Assembly: GCA_036402115.1 (NCBI GenBank)
Contig: DASWTM010000353.1
Location: 1-22,916 of the forward strand
Origin: Chryseosolibacter sp036402115
GTDB taxonomy: Bacteria; Bacteroidota; Bacteroidia; Cytophagales; Cyclobacteriaceae
Direction: 5' to 3'
DNA length: 22,916 nucleotides
Positions 1 through 7,490 of this stretch are shown piece by piece. The notes beneath the pieces were generated by a model that saw only the letters and a program-made list of their open reading frames with translations, made no database searches and was not told where the DNA came from. The translations under genes and the position numbers were made by a program. Position 1 is the first letter of the stretch; each line of letters starts with the position of its first letter.

Positions 1-609
1 CATCTCAAACAGCATTGTTACCGGAATTTTTCCTTCCATTTCATGAAATCCGTATCCGTGGTTGTGGTAGGCAAATTTCAAATCGTGTTGCTTCGCGCGT
101 TCACCAATTTTGTTGAAATCATCAGCTACTCGCTTATAGTCGTCCAGGGTTCTCCGTTTCTCCTGCGGTATGGAGGGTAAAACCACATACTCGAACCCAA
201 GAACAGAAGATGCTTCTGCTAAACGATCCATGTTCGTCTGCAGCGTTTCATAGTCGGTGTGTACGGAGGGAACACGCATCTTGTATTGTTTAAAAATGTC
301 CCTTACCTCGGTCGCTGCATATCCAAAGTAGCCACTTCCTGAAAATCCAAGTGAGGGCGTGACGTGTGCCCAGCTTTTCTTTGCAGCTTCTGCACTAAAT
401 GGAAAGGGGCCGTACATTTCAATCTCCCGATAGCCCATCACCGAAAGTAGTTGAATGGCCTTTTCAAAATCCGTTTCAAGCAACTTCGGTAGTGAAAAAA
501 GTTGTATACCTATATTTTTAATGGGCGCAAGTGCACTTGCGAATGAGGCATTGGTCGACAGTAGTGTCGCTAGTGCAGTACTGATCTCCAGGAACTGACG
601 TCTCTTCAT
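1..609 (-). CDS. Sugar phosphate isomerase/epimerase (xylose isomerase-like TIM barrel), 3' end cut
   Basis: The gene reads leftward from ATG at 609 and is still open at base 1, so only the first 203 residues are present. The N-terminus MKRRQFLEIS has a twin-arginine motif followed by a hydrophobic stretch, which suggests export by the Tat pathway. Further on, IGIQLFSLP, the stretch around EIEMYGPFPFSA, SVHTDYETL and FAYHNHGYGF are typical strand/loop elements of the xylose isomerase-like TIM barrel family (AP_endonuc_2 fold); the HNHG segment normally carries metal- and substrate-facing residues. Family members isomerise or epimerise sugars or inositols, but the substrate cannot be read from this sequence. 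It is divergent from the DUF2911 gene at 804, with about 194 bp between the two starts. The fold is secure; the exact reaction is not. Confidence 0.85.
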   Translation of the reverse strand, partial: MKRRQFLEISTALATLLSTNASFASALAPIKNIGIQLFSLPKLLETDFEKAIQLLSVMGYREIEMYGPFPFSAEAAKKSWAHVTPSLGFSGSGYFGYAATEVRDIFKQYKMRVPSVHTDYETLQTNMDRLAEASSVLGFEYVVLPSIPQEKRRTLDDYKRVADDFNKIGERAKQHDLKFAYHNHGYGFHEMEGKIPVTMLFEM

Positions 610-740
610 AAATTAAATGGCTGTTTTGAAGTTACACAATCCCAAACCATCACCCAATACGAGTTACCCCAAACTTTTAGAAAATGATTCATACTACCAG
701 GTATGTTCGTTGAGCACCGCTTGAACACAGATGAACAACC

Positions 741-769
741 TTTGTATCTCTGACAATAGCTACATTTTG
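741..769 (+). promoter_or_regulatory. Possible Bacteroidota-type promoter for the DUF2911 gene
   Basis: TTTG at 741-744 and TACATTTTG at 761-769 resemble the Bacteroidota -33 (TTTG) and -7 (TAnnTTTG) boxes, with one extra T in the second box. The pair ends 34 bp before the ATG at 804. It is a motif match only. Confidence 0.3.
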
Positions 770-803
770 CACCTTGGCGTACATTCAACAAAAAACAAAA
801 CAC

Positions 804-1892
804 ATGAAAACTTTACACGCTTTCTGTACGGTGTTTGTATTCGCTGCAGTTGCGCTCTCAATGACTGCCGCGGCCCAACCCATTACGACTCCCCGTACTC
901 CGAGTCCTGCAGCGGAGTTTAAGCAAACCATTGGTATCTCCACCGTGACCGTAAATTATTCAAGGCCGGCCGTGAAAGGGCGTGAGGTGTGGGGTGCACT
1001 CGTTCCCTACGGCTGGAACAAACAGGGATTTGGTTCTGGTAATGAAGCTCCCTGGCGTGCTGGTGCAAATGAAAATACCACGCTCACATTCTCACATCCC
1101 GTAAAGGTTGAAGGTGTGTCCGTCCCCGCAGGAAAGTACGGCTTATTCTTTGTGATCAACCAGGACAATTCAGGAGAAGTTATTCTCTCAAAAGAATATC
1201 AATCGTGGGGAAGTTTCTGGTACGATCCCTCAAAAGATCAACTGCGTGCACGGATACAAGTGCGGGAACATGCTCTCACTGATCTCCTCACGTACGACTT
1301 CATCAACCTTGCAAAAAGTTCTGGCGAACTGGTATTGAACTGGGAGAAGAAACAATTCCCCGTGAAAATTGAGTTTGCTGTAGACGAAATTGTGATGGCT
1401 AACGCGGAGCAGGAATTAAAGGGCCCGGTTGGCTTCTCTGCCCAAGGCTACACAAGCGCTGCAAATTACGCCTTGCAAAATAACATCAATCACGAAAAAG
1501 CACTCCGTTGGATTGATCAGGCCATTGCTCAGAATAATGTTTTCAATACCAAACGCATTAAAGCCGGGCTCTTGCAGCAGGCAGGAAAAAAAGATGAAGC
1601 CGACAAGCTCATGAAAGACGCGATGGCCAGCGCAACTGAAGTCGAATTGAATGCTTATGGATACCAGCTATTGGGGCAGAATGAAGTGGATAAGGCCATC
1701 GAAGTTTTTATTTTGAATACTGAACGGAATCCCAAGAGTGCAAATGCATTCGACAGTCTGGGAGAGGGTTACGCCACCAAGGGAGATAAAACGAATGCAA
1801 TCAAAAGCTTCAAAAAATCACTCGGCCTGAATCCGCCTGATAATGTAAGGATCAATTCTGAGAAGTTTCTCAAGCAGTTTGGCGCAATGTAG
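804..1892 (+). CDS. Exported DUF2911 protein with C-terminal TPR repeats
   Basis: The protein has 362 residues. The open frame extends upstream to a TTG at 774, but ATG at 804 gives a normal signal peptide (MKTLHAFCTVFVFAAVALSMTAAAQ region, split after AAAQ) and is preferred. Residues 30 to about 185 form a DUF2911 domain, recognisable from VTVNYSRPAVKGREVWG, the PWRAGANENTTLTFSHPV segment and VPAGKYGLFFV. The remainder holds TPR-like helical hairpins, for example ALRWIDQAIAQN, EVDKAIEVFILNTERNP, and a classic repeat with SANAFDSLGEGYATKGDKTNAIKSF split over two helices. DUF2911 has no established biochemical activity; it is common in exported proteins of Bacteroidota. The TPR part suggests a periplasmic protein-protein contact role. 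The gene stands alone, ending at a hairpin shared with the convergent gene at 1944-2372. Confidence 0.85.
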   Translation: MKTLHAFCTVFVFAAVALSMTAAAQPITTPRTPSPAAEFKQTIGISTVTVNYSRPAVKGREVWGALVPYGWNKQGFGSGNEAPWRAGANENTTLTFSHPVKVEGVSVPAGKYGLFFVINQDNSGEVILSKEYQSWGSFWYDPSKDQLRARIQVREHALTDLLTYDFINLAKSSGELVLNWEKKQFPVKIEFAVDEIVMANAEQELKGPVGFSAQGYTSAANYALQNNINHEKALRWIDQAIAQNNVFNTKRIKAGLLQQAGKKDEADKLMKDAMASATEVELNAYGYQLLGQNEVDKAIEVFILNTERNPKSANAFDSLGEGYATKGDKTNAIKSFKKSLGLNPPDNVRINSEKFLKQFGAM

Positions 1893-1903
1893 TGCTTATG
1901 AAA

Positions 1904-1932
1904 AGAGAGCTGTATTTGGCTTACAGCTCTTT
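1904..1932. terminator. Hairpin between convergent genes, probable bidirectional terminator
   Basis: AGAGCTGTA at 1906-1914 pairs perfectly with TACAGCTCT at 1922-1930 around a 7-nt loop, and the stem extends by a wobble and an A-T pair to 1904/1932. The hairpin lies 11 bp past the stop at 1892 and 11 bp past the stop of the leftward gene at 1944. Leftward transcripts meet CTTTT after the stem; rightward ones meet only CTTTCC, so it should work better for the leftward gene. Confidence 0.6.
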
Positions 1933-1943
1933 CCATCGAAATT

Positions 1944-2372
1944 CTAAATGCCCTCAGGCCGCTGTGATTGTTGAAGTTGTTTTGCGGCCCATGCATAAGC
2001 CTTTTCAAGCGTGGGAGCCAGTGTATAGGGATACCTCAGTGGCGCCAGTACCAGCGAGCCTTTCATTACGATACGCGTGAGCACGGATGGCGTGTAGAAT
2101 GCAACTTTCACGTTCTGCTTGATAAAAAGTGGCTCAGTCTTCGAAGCCCAACGCGCTGCTGCGACCCTGTACTCGGATGAAAGACCTGTCTGGATCTGAG
2201 AGAAATCGAGAATAATGACAAAGTTGTTTCTATTGGCCACCAGCATTTCAATCGCAGTGTGGGCGCGGTGATATTCGTCCCATGTGGGTACAAAACCTTG
2301 GTATGTTACCAATACGATTGGGAATCGGCTTGTATCAATTGTAATAAAATCCCGGATCTGATTTTCCAACAT
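1944..2372 (-). CDS. Small STAS-like protein of unknown function
   Basis: The 142-residue protein starts at ATG 2372, preceded by GGTGAG that may act as a ribosome binding site. It has no signal peptide or membrane segment. Alternating strands and helices are visible: FPIVLVTYQGF, then a helix around YHRAHTAIEMLV, the strand FVIILDFSQI, a helix AARWASKTEP, the strand VKVAFYTPS, and a final EKAYAWAAKQL helix. This layout, with LDFSQI in the middle and an A..WA..QL end, resembles STAS/SpoIIAA-like small proteins of unknown role found in many bacteria. No phosphorylatable serine can be assigned. It converges on the DUF2911 gene and lies 11 bp downstream of the broken stretch ending at 2384. That it is a gene is fairly sure; its function is open. 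Confidence 0.65.
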   Translation of the reverse strand: MLENQIRDFITIDTSRFPIVLVTYQGFVPTWDEYHRAHTAIEMLVANRNNFVIILDFSQIQTGLSSEYRVAAARWASKTEPLFIKQNVKVAFYTPSVLTRIVMKGSLVLAPLRYPYTLAPTLEKAYAWAAKQLQQSQRPEGI

Positions 2373-2383
2373 CTCACCTACAA

Positions 2384-2630
2384 CTAAAAGTAAACTAAAA
2401 TCGGTTTGGTTGCATGTTCAGCAAGAACACCCTTCAAAGCAAACGTGTATTTTTCAAACTGATCAGCAACGGCTGCAATCGTTGAGCGGGTGGACGAGAG
2501 CTTTGGTGGCTTCGCCAATGTGCTCGGGTTCCACATAACTGATATAATACTCGGAAAGCAAATGGGAACGCGGTAAATCGCTTCCCTAATGGGGACTAAC
2601 TGGTGCAAGCAAATTTGGTTTACTCGAAGA
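2384..2630 (-). pseudogene. Possible broken coding remnant in two overlapping frames
   Basis: The 371 bp between the genes at 1944-2372 and 2744-3451 hold no intact gene. Read leftward, one frame gives GSDLPRSHLLSEYYISYVEP and then EHIGEATKALVHPLNDC before stopping near 2475. Another frame, open in the second half, gives AAVADQFEKYTFALKGVLAE and ends at TAG, 2384-2386. Both pieces look like normal protein sequence, whereas the parts of each frame outside these pieces do not. One frameshift would join them into a single C-terminal segment of about 70 residues. I do not recognise the parent family. A chance pattern is possible, since no start or matching upstream part is visible. Confidence 0.3.
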
Positions 2631-2687
2631 TAAGGTAATTTTTTGTTCAGGTCAATGATTAAGCCGAACGTCAGACATTATCGTAAT

Positions 2688-2719
2688 AAAAAAAGTGTGA
2701 TGAGGGGCTCATCACACTT
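2688..2719 (-). terminator. Intrinsic terminator of the DUF4114 lipoprotein gene
   Basis: AAGTGTGATGAG (2693-2704) and CTCATCACACTT (2708-2719) form a perfect 12-bp stem with a GGG loop. On the minus strand it is followed directly by a run of seven Ts (2688-2694 on this strand are As, two of which belong to the stem). It sits 25 bp past the stop of the leftward gene at 2744-3451. Confidence 0.85.
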
Positions 2720-2721
2720 CT

Positions 2722-2746
2722 TAGTGTAAAGCAATGTGTTACACTA
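2722..2746. repeat. Inverted repeat overlapping the stop codon of the DUF4114 gene
   Basis: TAGTGTAA (2722-2729) and TTACACTA (2739-2746) are perfect 8-bp arms around 9 bp. The right arm includes the TAG stop (2744-2746, minus strand). With the terminator stem just beyond it, the transcript end carries two consecutive hairpins, separated by 2 nt. Confidence 0.45.
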
Positions 2747-3451
2747 GTATTCTTTCACTCCCCCGATATCAAAATTCGTCACTTCGGTCTCTTCAGTGTT
2801 GTCAGTAACGGTAAAGATAATATCATTATAGTCTTTATCGCTGGAACTTGAGGTGAGGACGTCTTCAAATGACAGCACAATGTCGCCAAGCTCTTTGTGC
2901 TTGTAGAGGACATGCTGCTGTTCAGCGTTAGGATTCAGTTCAAAGTTTGTAAAGAACGTTTGACGGTCATAGTGAATCTCGCCTCGCTCCCATCCATCGA
3001 TAATCAGGAAGAAACCAATAACAGTTCCGGCAGGGAATTTAGATTCACCAAGGCGAAGTCTGTCGCCTTGACGGAGCACCCGATCAGAAACGTGAGGGAA
3101 CAGAATATTCATTTGAATATCGGAGGTCGATGATGGCTTCGAACCTGCAGGATAGGAATACCATCCGAACGTATTAGCCAGACTTGCTCCTTCCGAGATA
3201 AAAGTGACGTAAACATCGGACTCATTCTTCAACACAATTTCTTTTCGCGTTGCTGCTTCGAACAACTCAGGCTTAGCGTTTTTAACGTTCTTGCTTTCGG
3301 GAAAATCTGCCATAATCTCCTGGAATAAAGCAAGGCGTTCCCCAGTAGCCACTATATCACGAGGTCTCTCACTGATCCCTTCTTGCCTGTCACACGAAGC
3401 AAAAGAGATAATCACGGCCGCACACAAACAATTGATGACTAAAGTTTTCAT
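2744..3451 (-). CDS. DUF4114 domain lipoprotein
   Basis: The 235-residue protein begins at ATG 3451 with a lipoprotein signal peptide: a hydrophobic run to FASC, with Cys20 as the lipid-modified residue. Residues about 75-215 match the DUF4114 pattern: VYVTFISEGASLANTFGWYS, then AGTVIGFFLIIDGW, and near the end LSFEDVLTSSSSDKDYNDII, in which D205, D207, N209 and D210 form the acidic D.DYND signature that probably binds calcium. DUF4114 usually appears as a module of large extracellular proteins, so a stand-alone surface lipoprotein of this size is compact. It is monocistronic, divergent from the TonB gene at 3733, and ended by a strong terminator at 2688-2719. A weak TACATTTA box lies just upstream of the start. 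Function is unknown beyond envelope location. Confidence 0.85.
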   Translation of the reverse strand: MKTLVINCLCAAVIISFASCDRQEGISERPRDIVATGERLALFQEIMADFPESKNVKNAKPELFEAATRKEIVLKNESDVYVTFISEGASLANTFGWYSYPAGSKPSSTSDIQMNILFPHVSDRVLRQGDRLRLGESKFPAGTVIGFFLIIDGWERGEIHYDRQTFFTNFELNPNAEQQHVLYKHKELGDIVLSFEDVLTSSSSDKDYNDIIFTVTDNTEETEVTNFDIGGVKEY

Positions 3452-3732
3452 AAGGAATTTGGATAAATGTAATTCTCAGCCTTACTGCTGATAAACCTGA
3501 TGCCAGCCCCAGCCATCCGGCAGTATTAACCAGATATTGCCGTCAGAGTGTGGATTATGCCGCTTTATTTTCCCATAATGCCGTTGAAAATTGTCAATGC
3601 GAAAACTAATCCCAGCGACTGGAAACCTTACCGGCTGTATTGCGTAAAGGAAAATACCTGCTCCCCTCGTTTTTTTACTCAAGTGAGCGCCTAGCCTTAG
3701 CCAGACATTAAAACCTCTGCTCGAAACCTCTA

Positions 3733-4521
3733 ATGAATACGGATGATCGGTTGACCAATTCCACATGGGATGACATAATTTTTGAAAACAGAAACCAGCA
3801 GTATGGTGCTTATGCACTGCGAAAGGGCTATTCCACAAACATTGTAATTGGCCTGGCCGTTACTTTACTAATCGTATCATTCATCCTGCTGGTGCCTATT
3901 TTATCCCGGTGGCTAGGAGGTGAAGAGGAAACGGTGTCCCCTGCTCGAAAGAAGTTAGTGTACACCGAACTGATGGCACCGCCACCCATTGACCAGGCAA
4001 AGCCGCTTCCGCCAAAAATCCTTCTTCCAAAGCTTCAACAGGTTATCAAATTTGTCCCTCCTAAGGTTGTAAAGGAACAGGTGCTTGACGAGGTTCCCAC
4101 GGTTGAGGAATTAAAGGTGAACGATGTTGCAGCCGTGGAGGTGGATGGCGATACTGACGTTGTGTTTAACGAACCGGTTGAGGAAGTTGTGGAAGAAAAT
4201 CCAGATGAGATCTTCACCGTGGTGGAACAACAACCTGAATTTGCCGGTGGCTATGATGCTCTCGCCTCTTACTTGCGCAACAACATGCAATACCCAAAGA
4301 GCGCGCGGAAGATGGGCGTGGAAGGCACGGTGCATGTGAGTTTTCTCGTGAGCAAAACCGGCTCAATCAGTGAGGTGACAGTGTTAAGAGGAATTTCAGC
4401 CGAATGCGACAAAGAAGCCGTTCGCGTAGTGGAACGAATGCCTGCTTGGAAACCAGGACGACAAAATGGTCATGCAGTTCATGTAAGGCTTGTGATGCCG
4501 TTGAAATTTCGATTAAACTGA
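3733..4521 (+). CDS. TonB family energy transducer
   Basis: The 262-residue protein starts at ATG 3733. It has the N-terminus typical of Bacteroidota TonB proteins, with DDIIFENRNQQYGAYALRK at 13-31, followed by one membrane anchor at about 36-57. A proline- and valine-rich periplasmic linker (about 80-165) leads to a TonB C-terminal domain at about 170-262, with YPKSARKMGVEGTVHVSF, VTVLRG, the helix CDKEAVRVVERMPAWKPG and a final VRLVMPLKFRL strand. TonB couples the ExbB/ExbD proton motor to outer-membrane TonB-dependent receptors; no exbB or exbD gene lies in this window, so it must use a complex encoded elsewhere. Bacteroidota carry many such paralogues. No receptor gene adjoins it, which leaves its partner unknown. 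Confidence 0.93.
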   Translation: MNTDDRLTNSTWDDIIFENRNQQYGAYALRKGYSTNIVIGLAVTLLIVSFILLVPILSRWLGGEEETVSPARKKLVYTELMAPPPIDQAKPLPPKILLPKLQQVIKFVPPKVVKEQVLDEVPTVEELKVNDVAAVEVDGDTDVVFNEPVEEVVEENPDEIFTVVEQQPEFAGGYDALASYLRNNMQYPKSARKMGVEGTVHVSFLVSKTGSISEVTVLRGISAECDKEAVRVVERMPAWKPGRQNGHAVHVRLVMPLKFRLN

Positions 4522-4942
4522 CTCTGCCGATTGTATTCAGTCTCGCAAATAAAAACAAAGAACTGCGTGACTTTATTGAAAGACAATCGCATTATCATCC
4601 ATTTCTGTGGAAAGCCAATTCTTACAGTACATTTCGTACGCATGCCGCCATCGCCATCGAAGCGGCTTTTGGCCGTGTGCCCAACGGTCGGGGTGTTTAA
4701 CAATCTAACGGTTTGATACGCCCACTTCTCTTCCTTTCCGACCTTTCATCCGGTAAGGTTCCTCACGCATAAGCAATCGTATACGAGTGGATAAAGTCGG
4801 TACAAGAAATTATTTCGCCTTCCATTGCAGATATACATTACAGAAGAAGCCAATCATGTGCCTGTTCAAGAATTGAAATCGGAAGAACACTGAGCTTTGT
4901 ATCGAAGCAGATAAGAGTTGTCTGCAGACACCAAAAGTGAAG
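4522..4942. other. Intergenic stretch without a recognisable gene
   Basis: About 420 bp separate the TonB stop from the esterase start. Short open frames exist in both directions, but none has a plausible start together with protein-like composition. No clear terminator hairpin with a T-run follows the TonB gene, and no convincing -7/-33 pair precedes the esterase. The promoter of the esterase-lipoprotein pair must nevertheless lie here. Confidence 0.5.
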
Positions 4943-6010
4943 ATGGAAATGAAGAGGTTAAAGTCGTTCTTGTTTTTTGCCCTTACGCTAACTGCTGTAT
5001 CGTTTGGAAAAGTTTCTGCTCAGCAGATCTTTAAAACCACAGCGGCATCAACAATCGCATATTATGAATACCTGCCAGCCGATTACAATGCAAACTCAAA
5101 CAAATATCCGATCGTCATCTTTCTTCATGGCATTGGAGAACGCGGACCAAACACTACCGACATCCAAGTTTTAAAGGACAACATATACAAAGTTGCCAAG
5201 CTTGGACCTCCTTTGCACGTAAAGAATGGAACGAAGTTTCCTTTCATCCTGATTTCTCCGCAGCTAAAGAACAATTACGGAACATGGCCCTCTGGCTATG
5301 TGATGGAAGTGCTGAACTATGTGAAAACGTACCTGCGGGTGGATGAGAAAAAGATCTATATCACAGGCCTTAGCCTTGGAGGCGGTGGTACATGGGTGAC
5401 TATTCAAGATTACCCAGAACTGTTTGCTGCAGCGCTACCGGTTTGTGGCGGCTACAATTCAACTTCCAAGGCTTACAAAATTGCTGGAGAAAATTTACCG
5501 GTGTGGGCCTCTCATGGCAGCATTGATGATGTCGTTCCAATGTCGAGAACGGTAAACATGGTGAATGCCATTAACGCTTCCACTCCAAAGCCAAGTCCGC
5601 TGGCGAAACTGACAATCTATACAGGTGTAAAACACAACGCATGGTCTTATGCATACCGCACCGATCATTCGCTGCATACGCCAAACGTCTATGAGTGGCT
5701 GATGAGCTTCACAAATTCAACTAACAAAGGAAATAAAATTCCGATTGCCAGCGCGGGAGTGGACCAGACAAAATATTTATCGCAAACCACCACCTCCAGT
5801 ATTTCGGGAAGTGCAACCGATACTGATGGAACAATTTCCACCTATGAATGGACCAAGCAGTCAGGGCCCTCTGCCACGCTCAGTGGTACCGCAACAAAGA
5901 CACTGAAAGTAAGTTCATTGAAAAAAGGCGTGTACGTCTTTCGCTTGAAGGTGAAAGACAACAGCGGGAATTCAGACTCAGACTACGTTAAGATTTTTGT
6001 AAAAGATTAA
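4943..6010 (+). CDS. Exported alpha/beta-hydrolase esterase with C-terminal PKD-like domain
   Basis: Numbered from ATG 4943 the protein has 355 residues; a GTG at 4937 and an ATG at 4949 are alternative starts, and the last gives the neatest signal peptide (MKRLKSFLFFALTLTAVSFG, cleaved after VSAQ). Residues about 40-260 are an alpha/beta hydrolase of the dienelactone hydrolase/PHB depolymerase-like type: VIFLHGIGERG supplies the oxyanion region, GLSLGGGG carries the nucleophile Ser144, SHGSIDDVVP the acid Asp195 and VKHNAW the base His231. Residues about 265-355 form a PKD/REJ-like beta-sandwich with the usual ASAGVDQT start, SGSATDTDG and the YEWTKQSGPSA segment, which commonly mediates carbohydrate binding or spacing. 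The enzyme probably removes ester groups from polysaccharides or other esters outside the inner membrane. It lies 21 bp before a small lipoprotein gene, probably in one operon. Confidence 0.87.
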   Translation: MEMKRLKSFLFFALTLTAVSFGKVSAQQIFKTTAASTIAYYEYLPADYNANSNKYPIVIFLHGIGERGPNTTDIQVLKDNIYKVAKLGPPLHVKNGTKFPFILISPQLKNNYGTWPSGYVMEVLNYVKTYLRVDEKKIYITGLSLGGGGTWVTIQDYPELFAAALPVCGGYNSTSKAYKIAGENLPVWASHGSIDDVVPMSRTVNMVNAINASTPKPSPLAKLTIYTGVKHNAWSYAYRTDHSLHTPNVYEWLMSFTNSTNKGNKIPIASAGVDQTKYLSQTTTSSISGSATDTDGTISTYEWTKQSGPSATLSGTATKTLKVSSLKKGVYVFRLKVKDNSGNSDSDYVKIFVKD

Positions 6011-6031
6011 GAAACGATTCAAATCACTACT

Positions 6032-6421
6032 ATGAATATGCGAAGCAAAACTTTTCAGGTAATCAGAACATTTGGTTTGTCATTGGCGATCATTATTGGA
6101 TTATCGCAGTGCTCCGAGGAACAAATCGTGGTGGAACAACGTGCCAGCGATAAACCGGCCACCGTAGCAACAATCGAAACAGCCGATGTGGCGAGCGTTT
6201 CCGTTACAGGGCTCTTTACAGAGGTGATTGGTGATGTGGCCTGTGCGACATGCAGTTACGTTGTAACTACAGGTGAAAAGACAGTCGATGGAAAAGAGCT
6301 GGGCCTTGCTCCCGGAAGTGTCGTGTGTCTGAAGAAGTCGTTAAGCTATCCTTCTATTGATTTTGTGAACATGGAAGGCACCGAGGAAAATCCAATTGTA
6401 ATTGGCTATTGCTCTGAGTAG
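6032..6421 (+). CDS. Small cysteine-containing lipoprotein
   Basis: The 129-residue protein follows the esterase by 21 bp. Its signal peptide ends in the lipobox LSQC with Cys27 as the lipid anchor. The mature part has four cysteines, Cys71 and Cys74 in a CATC pair, Cys99 and Cys127, which could form two disulfides. The end (PGSVVCLKKSLSYPSIDFVN, then the GTEENPIVIGYC segment) looks like the first rungs of right-handed parallel beta-helix proteins, where a 'GT..NPIVI' strand is common. Here the frame stops immediately afterwards, so it is either a naturally short cap domain or a shortened descendant of a beta-helix protein. The stop is within a small hairpin. No function is known; linkage to the esterase suggests a surface role with it. 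Confidence 0.75.
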   Translation: MNMRSKTFQVIRTFGLSLAIIIGLSQCSEEQIVVEQRASDKPATVATIETADVASVSVTGLFTEVIGDVACATCSYVVTTGEKTVDGKELGLAPGSVVCLKKSLSYPSIDFVNMEGTEENPIVIGYCSE

Positions 6422-6436
6422 CCACCGGACGGCTAC
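6418..6436. terminator. Weak hairpin between convergent stops
   Basis: GTAGCC (6418-6423) pairs with GGCTAC (6431-6436) over a 7-nt loop. It contains the stop of the lipoprotein gene and ends 2 bp from the stop of the opposite gene at 6438. There is no adjacent T-run on either strand, although TCTTTATTTTT occurs 15 bp later on the plus strand. It may help end transcription there, but the evidence is weak. Confidence 0.35.
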
Positions 6437-6437
6437 G

Positions 6438-6866
6438 TTACCGGGAAGGCGTCTTTATTTTTAACGGACTAAATTTCAAAAGCTGGATGATCTCTTCGTA
6501 AAGGAAAAAATTGGTTTCGTTGTTCAACACAACGGTGGCGTTACCTGCGGTGTTAAACGTTTGTGTAATCAGATTGTAGGCACCCTCATAAAAAACCCGA
6601 TTTATTTTCCTTCCACAGATAATATTCATCACGGTTTCCGTTTCAAGCTTCTGCGGTGTTTGGGCGATTCGCATCACATTTTCGCAATCGGCCTGAGTCA
6701 GCCCCGTAAAGTTTGTCATCCGTATCCAGTCAATCAAATCCCAAACGGTTGCATGCAGGTCGCTCTTAGCATGAAAGGCTTTGTAGCGTTCGTTGCGAAT
6801 AAAAAAGCGCTTGCTTTCTTCAACAACTTCATAAAACTCATTGGTGTTCAGGTGGTGGACTATCAT
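6438..6866 (-). CDS. Hypothetical protein, about 142 residues
   Basis: ATG at 6866 gives a 142-residue protein beginning MIVHHLNTNEFYEVVEESK; an in-frame GTG at 6926 would add 20 residues, which look less protein-like. The protein is soluble, with no signal peptide. It contains aromatic-rich helices (FFIRNERYKAF, then TVWDLIDWIRM), a Cys-containing helix (GLTQADCENVMRIAQTP), a strand-like NIICGRKINRVFYEG segment and a C-terminal ATVVLNNETNFFLYEEIIQL. I do not recognise a family. It converges with the lipoprotein gene and lies 132 bp downstream of the receiver-like gene in the same direction. Normal length and composition argue that it is a real gene. Confidence 0.6.
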   Translation of the reverse strand: MIVHHLNTNEFYEVVEESKRFFIRNERYKAFHAKSDLHATVWDLIDWIRMTNFTGLTQADCENVMRIAQTPQKLETETVMNIICGRKINRVFYEGAYNLITQTFNTAGNATVVLNNETNFFLYEEIIQLLKFSPLKIKTPSR

Positions 6867-6998
6867 CGGCTCATCCAGGGATTGTCGGTTGCGAGCTAAA
6901 AATAAGCGGTAAAATCGAGAACTCACTTATCATAAAAGAAAATCGCCATTTATTTGTATTGGCACAATTTTTTAGAGGCCGCCAGGCTGCCGTAGGGG

Positions 6999-7382
6999 TT
7001 AGTGCTTTCGCTGGTTTAACAGGTCTTCGAAAAAACTGACGAGTTGTGGAAACTCATAATCCTTGTCAAATCTGGAAATACTCGCCAACTCGCCCCCTGA
7101 ATAAGCTTCTTCCGCTCCGTAGGCAGTAAACGTGATATGCTTTCCATCCTCATTTCTCCGGATCGAGTTTAGCAATGCTGACACATCAGAGTCTGGCGAA
7201 GTGAGGTCGAGAAAAACGTAGTCTGGAACAAGTTTACGGGAAGAGAGTAGTTCAATCGCTTTGTCTTGAGACAGTACGGCAACAACTACCATGGAGGGCA
7301 AAACTTTTGCGAACGCCTCCGTAAATGACAAATGATCATCTAGATCGTCAGAGATCAAAAGAGTTGTTGTAATTTTTTCCAT
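6999..7382 (-). CDS. Single-domain response regulator receiver-like protein
   Basis: From ATG 7382 the protein has 127 residues, the size of one receiver domain; an in-frame GTG two codons earlier is less likely. LLISDDLDDH carries the acidic pocket (Asp12/Asp13), YVFLDLTSP carries the probable phosphoacceptor Asp59, TFTAYGA carries Thr86 at the switch position, and RFDKDYEF supplies Lys107 in place of the conserved lysine. The pattern is complete but loosely spaced; TSPDSD after Asp59 differs from the usual MPxMdG loop. There is no output domain, so it would act by protein contact, like CheY or Spo0F. It is divergent from an XRE-family regulator gene (7491) across 108 bp. Its kinase partner is not evident; the two kinases in the window are more than 7 kb away. 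Confidence 0.75.
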   Translation of the reverse strand: MEKITTTLLISDDLDDHLSFTEAFAKVLPSMVVVAVLSQDKAIELLSSRKLVPDYVFLDLTSPDSDVSALLNSIRRNEDGKHITFTAYGAEEAYSGGELASISRFDKDYEFPQLVSFFEDLLNQRKH

Positions 7383-7410
7383 GCGCACGTTACCAGCTAA
7401 AAGCTACCCC

Positions 7411-7437
7411 AGGTATTTCATAGAAAAAATTATACCT
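7411..7437. promoter_or_regulatory. Dyad in the divergent promoter region of the receiver and XRE genes
   Basis: AGGTAT (7411-7416) and ATACCT (7432-7437) are perfect 6-bp inverted arms separated by a 15-bp AT-rich spacer. They lie between the two divergent starts at 7382 and 7491 and could be an operator, possibly for the XRE regulator itself. The short arms make chance occurrence possible. Confidence 0.25.
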
Positions 7438-7490
7438 CGGTCCGATGTGGCATACTATTTTTTTACTGTCAGGCATAATCATTCAATGCC

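Noticed and set aside
3482..3838. Minus-strand open frame of 118 codons upstream of and overlapping the TonB start
   Set aside because: It overlaps the conserved TonB N-terminus in antisense and is rich in His/Trp/Phe without domain character.
4404..4700. Plus-strand open frame running out of the TonB gene into the spacer
   Set aside because: It overlaps conserved TonB C-terminal coding in another frame, and its part in the spacer has no family resemblance.
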